Origin: Apostichopus japonicus
Taxonomy: Eukaryota > Echinodermata > Holothuroidea > Aspidochirotida > Stichopodidae
Length of the DNA: 64,000 nucleotides
Assembly (NCBI RefSeq): GCF_037975245.1
Contig: NC_092574.1
Span: 7,812,213 to 7,876,212 of the forward strand
Direction of reading: 5' to 3'
The stretch's first letter is position 1. Every line of letters begins with the position of its first letter. Position numbers and translations under genes: made by a program. A model generated the notes under the pieces. That model made no database searches. It worked only from the letters and a program-made list of their open reading frames with translations, and was not told the origin of the DNA. This document shows positions 11,800 to 22,039 of this stretch, in pieces.

Positions 11800-13282
11800 G
11801 TAAGTATATACTGTAATGAAGTAATTAATGTATAAAGAACGCTAACATAGTTCACAAAATTATATGATTAGATGTATGATTTCATCATATTGCTATCTTT
11901 AAATATTAAATTTTACATGTATAAGACGGCAAGGCCTTTATCTGTACGGTAAGGACACCTGATTATCCACGAGAGAATATCGGCGTAGCGGATTAACCGT
12001 CGCGGCTCGGGGGCCAAGGAATAGATGGGCCCCATATAAAGCGATCACAGGTAAAGCAACCATTCGCCGAGGCTAAGTTATTTTTGGCTATCTTTCCAAT
12101 AGTCTGCTTTGATTGAGGATAGTTCAATTATTCTAGTGTAAGCCTTACCTCTTAGTTTAGAATGATCTTACCTCTTAGTTTAGAACAAAACACACATACA
12201 CACATACACGTACACACAAACAGACAAATGGGAACAGGTCGACATTTTATTATCTTATCATAATGGCACATTTGTTGTAGATAATGTACATATTTATGTT
12301 CTTAACTCAACCGCACTGTCTATAGCGCAATGACATTCGGTTCCAACATTTTAAGCTTCTTGTGATATTCAACTTATCACTTTTGATGTAATGAGGCTTC
12401 GGTGCACCGCTTTTATTTATTTATTTCTTGCTCGGGCCCAATGTCTCCAGGTGGACCAGTGTTTCTTCCCCCTGAACCCCCCCCCCCCCCCCGGTGTCAC
12501 GCCGCTGATGGACCGGTTAAAGGTTATAACATGCTCAATTTGCTGTATAAGTTATCGCGAGCTTGAGTGCAAAGTCTCAATATATATATGCATGGTTGAT
12601 AGTAAAAAGTTGAAGATGACACAGAAGTATACAATCGCCTACAGAGGATTAATTGAAATGAAAGATAAGGACAGGGAAGTTATTGTTTTGAAAATGTCAA
12701 TTTTCCGGGACCGTAGGCTTAATTGGGCAATAGATTGTGTCGAACAAACTGGTTTTCGTCTTGCTTGGTGCATCACATGATAACACTGGGATTCACAGAA
12801 ACATGTAATTACTATATAATGTCTACCTCTTTTAAAGATATATTATACTTTTACTCCATTCGTTCCCGAATATATAATAATTATAATTATGATTCAAACA
12901 GAACATATAACAACAGGCCAATGTATAGTTTCTAAAATGGGTCAGTCGCATTGCATTGTGTATCGTTAAAACAAATTACATATGCGAAAACAGTAAGTTA
13001 TGATGACATATAATACTTTAATTTATCATTAATGGAAACTTGTTTTGTTGTTTTCATAGTCCGATATTGTTTCCTTGTTGCATCCTTGTTGTGTTTCGAC
13101 TTCAAAATTACTACTTTCTACACGATTAGTTCCTCAAGTTTTTTTTAGTATCCACTTCTACAATATATCATTAATTCATCCATTCTTTCTTTCATTTATT
13201 CAATCAATCAGTCAGTCGTCAGTCATGCATTCATTCATTCTTTCATTCCTTCATTCTTTCTTTCATTCTTTCATTTATCCAT

Positions 13283-13313
<31 letters not shown>

Positions 13314-13738
13314 TTTTGGGGTGTTTGGTTTTATACATCGTAGACGATTACATTCATTATCATATTGGTTTAAAAATTATCTTTTTTTCTTAAAACGGTG
13401 GTTTGTGTAAAGAATTTATGATATCGCTCAAAATGCATCGTATATTGCTTTTCTTTGCTGTTTTAGTCATGTTATTCCGTAAGACAGCAGTGGAGTATTG
13501 GGCGCAATCAACGACTGCAACTGTAACGACGGTTTTGCCATTATTGCTTACCCCCTCTATTTATTGCCAGCCAATACTCATAGCTAGTACAGCAATTGCA
13601 GGCATATAATTCCATGCTCTGTCGCTCTGCTGTTCCTTCATCTAAACCGTCTTTGTTTTTCATAGATTTTACATTTATCTAGACTTATATCTGAGTACTT
13701 CGCCATGTTGTGACAAAAAAACAAAAACAAAACAATCA
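11800..13738. other. No complete gene recognised; microsatellites and a C run
   Basis: A run of about 16 C lies near 12477-12492 next to CGGTGTCACGCCGCTGATGG, probably a repeat relic. A frame of 129 codons runs through it (12391-12777) but is low-complexity around the C run and has no domain. Near 13433-13606 a frame begins MHRILLFFAVLVMLF and continues into a Thr-rich patch; this looks like a signal peptide but has no clear donor, so I do not call it a gene. The sequence 11990-12060 is locally GC-rich without a recognised feature. Confidence 0.45.
13181..13317. repeat. Microsatellite, (TTCA)n grading into (TTTA)n
   Basis: Imperfect tetranucleotide array: ATTC/TTTC-type units, then about nine uninterrupted TTTA units just before 13317. 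The open frame through it is a by-product. Confidence 0.9.
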
Positions 13739-14215
13739 GAAATGAGCAGGCTGCAACTGCATGGGACCAAAATGCTAGGGCGACTTCATAACCAATCACA
13801 AGTGAGCAGACTACAACTGGGAAACACAATGCTAGGACATCACAACCAATCGGAACTGAACAGACGACAACTGCATGGGAACCAATATGCTAGGGCGACT
13901 TCATAACCAATCACAAGTGAGCAGACTACAACTGGGAAACACAATGACACGACATCACAACCAATCGGAACTGAACAGACGACAACTGTTAGGAACTCAA
14001 ATGCTATGACAACATAACAACCAATCAGAAATGAGGAAACAACAACTGTCAAACCAAATGCTACGACAACATCACAACATATCGGAACTGCGCAGACTGT
14101 AACTGGCAACCCCAATGCTAGGGCGACATAACAACCAATCAGAACTGAGCAGACTACAACTTGAAATCCGATTGCTATGATAACATCCTAACCAATCACA
14201 AACGAGCAGACTATA
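13739..14215 (+). repeat. Degenerate tandem repeat (~57-60 bp, about 8 copies), Thr-codon-rich
   Basis: About eight units, each with a core like GAGCAGACTACAACTG, an AATGCTA block and a CAACCAATC block. In one + frame a good unit reads TTGKHNARTSQPIGTEQTTT, close in flavour to the Thr-rich stalk of the lectin gene 5.8 kb downstream. Other units contain stops in that frame, so the array is not coding as it stands. It may be a decayed stalk exon of a lost paralogue, or simply a minisatellite. Confidence 0.7.
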
Positions 14216-14469
14216 CCAGAATTTCCGTGGTATTACTAGTCTCAAACTAAGATTGACTCACAGTAAGATTGCAATTGATCTCACTATATCATGCAGCATG
14301 CTGAAATCACATAACAATAAGATTTATAAAGTAAGCTCAATAAACTGCTTATAAATAAGTTTTTGGATCCCGCATGTGCCGTTCTGTGCAATTCTTTAAA
14401 TCTGAATATTTCTCAAACTTGTTCAAATTTTTGATGATAACGTTTATTTATTCATATCGGTCCCTAAAT

Positions 14470-14700
14470 ACCAATATGCCATATAACCAAATGCCAAATA
14501 ACCAAATGCCAAATAACCAAATAAAATAACCAAATGCCAAATAACCAAATAAAATAACCAAATGCCATATAACCAAATAAATTACCAAATGCCAAATAAC
14601 CAAATGCCAAATAACCAAATAACCAAATTCCAAATAACCAAATAACTGATGCCAAATAACCAAATAACCAATATGCCAAATTACCAAAAACCAATATGCC
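14470..14700. repeat. Short tandem repeat built from AATAACCAAATGCC-type units
   Basis: Units of roughly 8-17 bp (CCAAATGCCAAATAA and CCAAATAA) repeat irregularly over 230 bp. Long open frames on the - strand (reading YLVIWHLVIWHL-like) arise only from this repetition. Confidence 0.9.
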
Positions 14701-14704
14701 ATTT

Positions 14705-15681
14705 CTAAAGTGTACCTGGTTGTGCTTACTCAAATGAAAGCTACCAACTGACAACCAGACTCGAATAAAATGGCGCAATGTTGCGATTACTATGGCAACT
14801 ATGACTAACAGGTAACGGCAAGAATTGTACTCATAGCCTATTCCTTGTTCACGTATTCGTGAAATCATGCCTAGATACGGAAGCAAGAGACTACCCACAT
14901 TTAAATGCTAGTAGAACCTGGTATACTTGCACTAGTACTCATTCCTGTACTGGTATACTCCATTGCTATTGTACTAATAGGCCCACTACAAAACTAGTAA
15001 TCGTTACAATGACACTTTTCATCGGATTCCTATATATGTGACATAGGCGATATATCTGTAAACACAGTGGCGTCGAGAGCGAGGTGGCACTCCGAGGAAA
15101 CATATGTCAACGAACTCCCTTCTTCATGTCTTTATTTGCCCCCTATCTATAAGTACTGTATATTATCGAAATAACATTGAATTATTATTTATTTGATATT
15201 TCCCAGGGCCCCTAATTGACCATGGAATCCCAGGCCCTGCAACCCCACCTCTTGTCAGGCCTTGATGTAAACCTGCTACAGAATTGTAGCAGTATCATGA
15301 GGTCTAAAATTTTAATTAAATAATTTTAAAGGTGTTGATATTTGTTTTCGATATGTAGTGCTCTGTACTGCGTGTTGTCTTCTTTATTGTACTATATTGT
15401 AACCATAGATACTAGGTATTCTCACCACCCTCTCTAAAATAATCCTCCAGGCCTGAAATATATTTAGCACAATGTTAGGTCGTTAAAATCGATTCTTTTT
15501 TTCTTCTTCTTAAGTCAAACATATTTCTTTTCAGAAATTGGATCTTTAAAAATAGAGAAGAAAATGTGTGTCAATCGATAATTAGATAATTATTAATTTG
15601 TATTTAAGCAAACCATTAAGGGACTAGATCTTTGTAAAATTAAAACGACTTGATCTGTAACGCAATTTATTCATAACCGAT
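14705..15681. other. No gene recognised; presumed upstream region of the lectin gene
   Basis: AT-rich, no repeats noted, no exon recognised. If transcription of the lectin gene starts near its ATG at 15682, the promoter should lie in the last few hundred bases, but no core element could be identified with confidence. Confidence 0.4.
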
Positions 15682-18600
15682 ATGAAGATGTATAAGCTAG
15701 GAAATATTTCCACATTGGTGTTCTGTATTATCTGGATTACAGGCCAAACCACAGGTAAGCTTAAGCCAGTATTGTATATGTATAAGTATAGGCTTATACC
15801 GTATATATCAAAAATATTGTTTACACCGTCAAGCAATCCTTATACTGATATTATATATGTGCGTATCATGTATAGTTTTCGAGTGCAATATAGGGCATAT
15901 TGAATCTACGTAAAGGCCTTAATTAATTTGGATCTATCGTATATATGAAAACTGCTTTTAAGTCCTGATATCAGTCAGACTTCTTGGGAATTAATGTAGT
16001 TCTCTATGGCCCTCTATGACAATATTTGTATTACGATATAAACAAATAATTTATGTTATAAAATATAACATTTAAACCGGTGATTTATTTTCCTCTTTAC
16101 AGCCATCTGTTCAACTGGTTGGGTAAGTTGGACGGACTCCGGAAATGAAAAATGTTATCTGCCTGTAGCAGATATAGGAACTTACAGCCAGGCTAAAGCC
16201 CATTGTACGGATCAAGGAGCACATATGGTTGTCATAGATTCAGAGGAAGAGAACAACTTTGTCTTCTCCCAGTTAGGCGTTCTAGAATCTTCTCCCGGTG
16301 TAGCGTACAAGAGCTTCTGGCTGGGAGCAGACTCTCTCTCGGGACCATATCGATTTTTAGATCCAGTCAACGGTGGTTACGACAACGGACACATGTGGGA
16401 GGGTAGCGCAGTATTCGACGGGTACTGGAGTAAGTTCAGCCCTCTGAAAATGTGACGTAAATATTTATGTTTCTTTATGTTTATGTTTATTAAGAAGGCG
16501 CGCATGTGAGACATCAAGTGTCTAAGTTCTCAAGCATGCGATTTATGTGCTTTCATCCACAGAAAAGAAGTTAGAATTTACATTTTACTAAGAGGTGTAT
16601 AGGGTTGGACAGGGCAAAGGCTTTCCGATTTAGTAAACTGAAAAAGATTAGTCAATAGGTTTATTATCTCATCTCCCTACATGTAATGTATAGGGAGATG
16701 AGATATTGTAACTCTCCCCACAGTCCCAAATCATTATGTGAGGAAGTGTGAACAAAAAAGTGTGTCGCGAACATAGAGCAGAATATAATAACTTATATTC
16801 TGCTCTATGGTCGCGAACTCCTCTTAGACCGTACGTCGATCGAGTTCAAACTTGGTGGGTAGATGCCTGACCATGTAAACTCGTGCCTTCGTGATTGATG
16901 ACGTCATATGTCAAAAGTCAAGAAACCTAAAAATTGGTTTTAAGCCATTTTATGACTGTCAACATGTAGGAAAAAGGCATTAAACCTTACCATATGTACA
17001 GAATGTTAAACGAATTTTAAAATTAACTAGATTTAGGTGTTTACGGTCGGGGTCAAGGTCAATTGAGATCAAATTGGCCTAAATTGTGCGGGGGAAAAAA
17101 AGTGTTTTGCGAACTCCTTCTACACTGTACGTCTATAAACTGTACACTGCATATGCATTACAGTGTACGTTCAAACTTGGTGGGGAGGTGCCTCACAATA
17201 AAAACAAGTGCTTGGATGATTGGTGACATCATAGGTGAAAGGTCAGATACCTCAAAACTGTTTTTTAGTCATTACCTGCTTTTCAGTATATTGAAAAAGT
17301 ATATAGAATAAAGGGATAACATGTAGAGAATAATGGGATAAATATTAAAATAAAACTTCTGTGGTTGTTGTAGAGAATGATGAGTTGAATTTTAAGATAA
17401 TGCAGATTTTAGTGTTTAGAGTCCAGGAAGAAGGTCAGGAGATCAATCATTTCGGCCATGAAGGAGATTAGATCTGCAACTCAATGGATTGTCCTCTTGT
17501 TTATTTTTCACTAATGAAAGAAGAAGATATACGAAGCGTCCTATAGTGAAATTCGAATGCAATTCCTGCATTGCGTTTTCGAGAGATTGCTAGTTGAAAT
17601 AGTGACATAATTTCACCAAAATAACATCACATGTTTCTGTTCTCTTTTGGTACAAAACATGTCAACTTTGAACGTTATTATCTCGAAAACGATAAATGGC
17701 ACATAAATGAAAATTTCAATTTTCCAAAACTGTCATGTCCCTCTTTCATTCTTACCATATTCAGTCAAAAATAAAGTTTCCCCTTGAGCAACCTTGTAAT
17801 AGTAGCATTCGTATATTCAAATGTTTGGGTTTAGTTTATATTCATGGTGCAAGTGGGGGATTGAAGGTCGCCGGCCTATACGTATATAACAGCTAGATTG
17901 TTTCTGGTTTTGGCGAATAGGAAGCTGTGACATACACCTTGTTGATTTCCATGCCATACTCACTCTTTTGTATGTCCTTTGATATGTCAGACCCTGTGGT
18001 GTTGTTTGTAGATTTTGGTTACGGTGGTGGGACAAGTTTCAAATATTTGATGCGGACTTTTTCTTTTTTGTATTCTGAGAAAACAATATGATGATATGAT
18101 TACCATAATACTTACGAAATGTGGGGGGAAAGATTCCTCATGAATTTTACCGTGATTGCATTACTGCAGATAGAATAGTTTGTGGATTGGATGTTTCTCG
18201 GGAATTTCCTCTATCAACAAGAAGGCTCAAATCCTCCCCCAAAGGGGGGGGGGGGGGGTCTGGGAGTTATAAACCCCAAAAGATTTTGTTTAATAATTGA
18301 AATCAAATGAATGGATAACGTTGAATAATTTTTTTTTAATAAGTTGAGGAAAACATTCCTGATTGTTTTTATTTTATTTTATTATGTATTGTTACGTAAC
18401 AACTCTTTTTCACTTAATGAACATTAAATATTTGCTTTCCCTATCTTTTGTTTTAAGAATGTGGATGAGCAGAGTTACATAAAGGGATTCATTTACATTC
18501 AGTCGTTCATTCATACATTCACTGCTTCCTTCCTTCATTCGTTCATACATTCCTTCTCTCATTTCATCCATTACATTCATTCATTCATCCATCCATCCAT

Positions 18601-20820
18601 GAGATATTTCTCCTATATATGTGCTCGGATCGTGCTGAGCCGGGGGCCCAGACCAATAGGGGGTCCTATACTGATGCCCCCTGAAAAATCCAAAATTGAA
18701 AAAAAAGTTAAACATTTGACATTTCAATGATTTCACCCAACCAACAGTCTAGTTATGTTCATTGCATGTGGACCTATAATGCATTACTGAAATTATGGAA
18801 AGTCAAAATCCTAAGACATGAGATCTCAGAATAACCGATGTTTCAATGCAACTTGAAACGCCCGGGAAGTGTCTTTTCCGACGATCTAGAAGTATTTTTT
18901 GGCCAAAAAAACCATTTGTACGCTCCGTTATATAGTAGGCCTATCAAGTATAGTGTGTTACACCTACATGACCTACTATTTCCACCCCCCCCCCCTGGTG
19001 AACATTTCTGCGGACGCCCTGGTTGGACCTCCTGATAGGGGGGCCACTTTGGGCCAGGAGCCGGCCCTCCAGGCTCATCGTTACGCAACTGTTTCTGGAT
19101 AGAAATGTACCCGCACTTAAGAACTTAAAGTGCTAGCCATTTCCCTCTCCTTGTTGCCTTCTTTTCTAAGGCTAGTATATTTTCTTTCCCTTCCAGATTG
19201 GTGGCCGGGAGAACCAGCTCACGTAGATCAAAACTGCGCTGCTATGCCAATCAACTACGACGGGACTTGGAGTGACGAAGATTGTGAAAACAATGTTTAC
19301 ATCCGGAGCGTCTTGTGTGAAAGTATCGGTAAATATTACACCCCCAGTCAATGCAATTTCAACAAGTAACTTATCTCAAAATAAAATAAAAGTAAAACTG
19401 TTATCAAACTGCTTATCCACTAGTTTTACTGACTTTTAATTTCGAGCTGTATCAATATACAGTGAATTTCTTTTGATTTTAACAGCCTATAGGCTCGGTC
19501 GAGGGCTTTGGTGCTGCAAAATAAGAACATGGTCACAGCATTTTTCTTTTCTGCTCTTCTCTATTATGCACGGGTGGGGTAGGTGGGTTAGGGAGGAGGA
19601 GGATGGAGTAATGTACAGAGCGAAAGGGCTGAGTAGAAACGTAATAATAGTTCATGAATGGTTTACATCAATAAAAGCAAATTATGCTCATAATATGAAG
19701 TCTTAAATTATGAAAACTTAAATTATGTTTTTAAATAATTTATCGAAAGTTTATCCAATGAATTCTTTATGCTGTTGTAAGTGATAATCACATCGGTGCA
19801 CGATCAGATAGATCTATGTCTTTTTGTAAATCCCGTGACCTCTCTCCCGACTCATTACTCCCCTCCCCACCCCACCTTCCCTCTCAACAGACAGAAGAAC
19901 ACTTTTTAGGATCCCGTTCAAATCTTTATTTACCTTCTTTTACGACAGGCCTCGCCACAGAAACGACTACAGGTCAGCAAACAACATCAAACGTTGCCAC
20001 GACAACAAACCCCACGACAATAGGCCCCACGACGATAGACCCCACGACAACAGACCCCACGACAATAGGCCCCACGACGACAGACCCCACGACAATAGGC
20101 CCCACGACGACAGACCCCACGACAACAGACCCCACGACAATAGGCCCCACGACGACAGACCCCACGACAACAGACCCCACGACAATAGGCCCCACGACGA
20201 CATACCCCACGACAACAGACCCCACGACGACAGACCCCACGACAACAGACCCCACGACAATAGGCCCCACGACGACAGACCCCACGACAACAGACCCCAC
20301 GACAATAGGCCCCACGACAACAGACCCCACGACAATAGGCCCCACGACAATAGGCCCCACGACAACAGGCCCCACGACGACAGAATCCAAGACGACAGAA
20401 TCCAAGACGACAGCATCCATGACACAACCCACGACACAACCCGCGACAACAGGGGGTGATATTGGAGAAAGTACGCAAGTTTCCACTGAGAGTTTGAGTA
20501 CCATCCAGGAATCCCCTACTTCACATGTCACGGTCAACGTTGAAACACAAGGTGAATCTCAGTCGATACAGTACGGACAATACAAAAGATTAGGCAGATA
20601 TTGCCTTTTAGGAAATCTCTTGTTTACGGTAACCGCGGTGTCTCCTACGCGGTGTGCTGCCTATTGCCAGCGAAACAAACTTTGCCTGTCGTTCTCTTTC
20701 CTTGCAAATAAACAGATAAACCAATGTAGGTTACATTCTACTACCAAAGACGATGAAGGTGTTACTACAGACAGTGAGTTGTCGGCGGGACAGACGTGTT
20801 GGTATTATGAAGAAATTTAA
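15682..20820 (+). CDS. Secreted C-type lectin with Thr-rich stalk and PAN/apple-like C-terminus (4 exons, 467 aa)
   Basis: Exons 15682-15754, 16103-16429, 19197-19328 and 19949-20820, all phase 1 and all GT-AG. Exon 1 is a signal peptide (MKMYKLGNISTLVFCIIWIT). Residues about 25-177 form a C-type lectin-like domain: six cysteines in the expected order, WLGA at the WIGL position and WSDEDC near the end. The usual EPN or QPD sugar-binding triplet reads EPA and WND reads WSD, so classical Ca-dependent sugar binding is doubtful. Residues about 179-350 are Thr/Pro-rich (25 PTT-type pentads), a likely O-glycosylated stalk. Residues about 394-467 carry six cysteines in a PAN/apple-like pattern ending TCWYYEEI. 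No membrane segment follows, so secretion is inferred; a role in recognition or adhesion is likely but not shown. Intron 2 (2.8 kb) holds repeat relics and hairpins. Confidence 0.85.
16665..16705. other. Perfect 15-bp-stem hairpin
   Basis: TATCTCATCTCCCTA is followed by an 11-base loop and its exact reverse complement. It lies in intron 2 of the lectin gene just upstream of a tandem repeat that carries two further hairpins. Confidence 0.85.
16772..16809. other. 38-bp perfect hairpin flanked by 8-bp direct repeats
   Basis: A 17-bp stem starting CATAGAGCAGAATATAA closes on a 4-base loop. GTCGCGAA stands on both sides (16764-16771 and 16810-16817). The sibling tandem copy reads straight through this point (GTTTTGCGAACTCC near 17103), so it shows the empty site. 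TCGCGA is itself palindromic, so the flanks could also be a weak extension of the stem. Confidence 0.8.
17141..17169. other. Second small hairpin, in the sibling repeat copy
   Basis: TGTACACTG and CAGTGTAC face each other across about 11 bases. Copy 1 of the tandem repeat lacks this segment between GTACGTC and TTCAAACTTGG, so it is an insertion or local gain relative to copy 1. Confidence 0.65.
18488..18600. repeat. Microsatellite, (ATTC)n-like then (ATCC)n
   Basis: Imperfect tetranucleotide array in intron 2 of the lectin gene, ending in about four ATCC units. Confidence 0.85.
18630..19090. repeat. Relic related to the CCAGGCGCGTAGCC MITE family
   Basis: Inside lectin intron 2. Blocks such as GAAGTGTCTTTTCCGACGATCTAGAAG and TTTTTTGGCCAAAA parallel the inner blocks of the MITEs at 10775 and 47200 with many changes; a C run sits at about 18985-18994. 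No intact termini could be defined. Confidence 0.45.
20011..20385 (+). repeat. Coding minisatellite: 15-bp units for PTTIG/PTTTD in the lectin stalk
   Basis: Twenty-five 15-bp units encode PTT plus IG, TD, ID, TG, TY or TE. The codons are very uniform (CCC ACG ACA or ACG), which points to recent expansion by slippage or unequal exchange and predicts length variation between alleles. Because 15 is a multiple of three, copy changes keep the frame. The long open frames on the opposite strand are shadows of this array. Confidence 0.95.
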
Positions 20821-20834
20821 AAACATACTTCATT

Positions 20835-21180
20835 TCGTGGCGTAGCCAGAGGGCTAAGCAGGGTACAAAGTGCCCTCCCCACCCCGCGGTCTCACAAAAT
20901 GTTCGTGGGCGAAACGGGGGGGGGGGCAGGCGCGGCGGAACGGAAAAATTATTGGGGGGCTAATGTGTGGATACTATCTAAGCGGAGCGCCACCATCGGT
21001 TGGTGCGGAGCGTACAAGAAAATTTTGGGTTTTTTTCAAACCCCCAGATGGCCGGAAACGGCACTTCCCGAGTGTTTTATGCTGCGAATACCTAGCCCTA
21101 AAATATGGGTCTCAAGCCTGCAATTTCTCAGATTCCGTAAAAGTCTGTAAAAACATTGCAATTTGTATATTCGATGGTGT
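20835..21180. repeat. Repeat relic (GTGGCGTAGCCAG...) downstream of the lectin gene
   Basis: Starts with GTGGCGTAGCCAGAGGG, contains a G run near 20920-20930 and the block CTATCTAAGCGGAGCGCCACC, which recurs in the hAT-like element at 21241. Inner blocks on cell-size scale (CCGGAAACGGCACTTCC) resemble the GCCATTTCC block of the MITE family. The right end is not defined. Confidence 0.5.
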
Positions 21181-21240
21181 TTAAGAGAGTAGCTATAACT
21201 CGTAGTGTACCCGCAAAGACGTTTTTGAGTGTAGTAAGGG

Positions 21241-21646
21241 CAGTGGCGGAGCTAGGGGGTTTTGGTCAGGGAGGGGAGGGTGCAAGAATGGTCTGTAGGG
21301 GCGCTTTCGACACTATCTAAGCGGAGCGCCACCACAGGTTGGCGCGGAGCGTACAGAAAATTTTCGAGAAAAGATACTCCCTAGATTGCAGGAAATGACC
21401 CTTTCCGGGCCTTGCTTATTTGCAGATAAACGGAGAATAAATAGGTGTCGTCGCCATTTTGTCGGAAAATTACACCAACAGAATATGACAAATGCCAATA
21501 GGTATATGAGAGCGCAATAAAATAGTCAATAATCGCGAATAAGTAAACAAGTAGTGAAAAGCTGAAAAGGGCGCCAGCAGTCCATTTGAGTCCGTCAGGG
21601 GGAGGGGCATCCGCCCCTGACTGTATATATGGACGCTCCGCCACTA
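21241..21646. mobile_element. Non-autonomous hAT-like element with 8-bp target duplication
   Basis: Terminal inverted repeats CAGTGGCGGAGC and GCTCCGCCACTA bound 406 bp. AGTAAGGG flanks both sides exactly (21233-21240 and 21647-21654). YAGTGGCGGA-type termini with 8-bp duplications are typical of hAT transposons. There is no transposase frame. The G-rich left portion and GGGGCATCCGCCCC near the right end are part of the element. Confidence 0.85.
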
Positions 21647-21879
21647 AGTAAGGGGATGTTGGAGAACTGGCTGAAATGAGGCAAGTCATTGGCCTAAGAC
21701 GAAGTTGTGTTACGCTTACCGGTACTCACACTCACTGCTTCCACTTTTCACGGGGCGTGAAGACTCGGTTGGGGTGACAATGTGGTCAATAGCCAGGGGA
21801 CGGGCCGAGGGTCCCCAGCAATTGCTAAAATTATTACACCTATGTAGTATACGTGTGCATCGGACAGATCGACAAGTAT

Positions 21880-22030
21880 GCATTGAAAAATGGGCAGATG
21901 CACGTTTCGGAGCCTTGGTAAATATTGGGGGGGGGGGGCTTATCATGCATTTGCCCCCTCAACTTTTTCATTGGGGGGGGGGCTGAGCCCCCCCAAGCCC
22001 CCTGGTTCCGCCGCCACTGGGGGGGGGGGT
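21880..22030. repeat. G/C-run-rich relic with a hAT-like terminus
   Basis: Three G runs of 9-13 bases occur between 21929 and 22030, and the segment GGTTCCGCCGCCACTGG resembles the right end of the neighbouring hAT-like element. The matching left end is not seen. Confidence 0.4.
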
Positions 22031-22039
22031 TACAAATAA

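Larger units (their letters stand above)
16745..17460. repeat. Two diverged tandem copies of a ~345-bp intronic repeat
   Basis: Copy 1 (about 16745-17085) and copy 2 (about 17085-17460) share, in the same order, AAAAAAGTGT, GCGAACTCC, GTACGTC, TTCAAACTTGGTGGG, a GATGACGTCAT or GGTGACATCAT block, and a late GTGTTTA block followed by GGTCA-type motifs. Each copy holds a different short hairpin that the other copy lacks. Confidence 0.8.

Noticed and set aside
12391-12780. 129-codon + frame
   Set aside because: It crosses a 16-base C run, lacks splice context and any recognised domain.
13840-14115. - strand frame that looks membrane-like
   Set aside because: It is the reverse reading of the degenerate ~58-bp tandem repeat.
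14448-14898. 144-codon - strand frame rich in WLFGYLA
   Set aside because: It runs through a short tandem repeat; low complexity, no domain.
19967-20537. Three long - strand frames reading Leu/Ser/Trp-, Val/Gly- or Cys/Arg-rich repeats
   Set aside because: They are antisense shadows of the 15-bp coding minisatellite in the lectin stalk exon.
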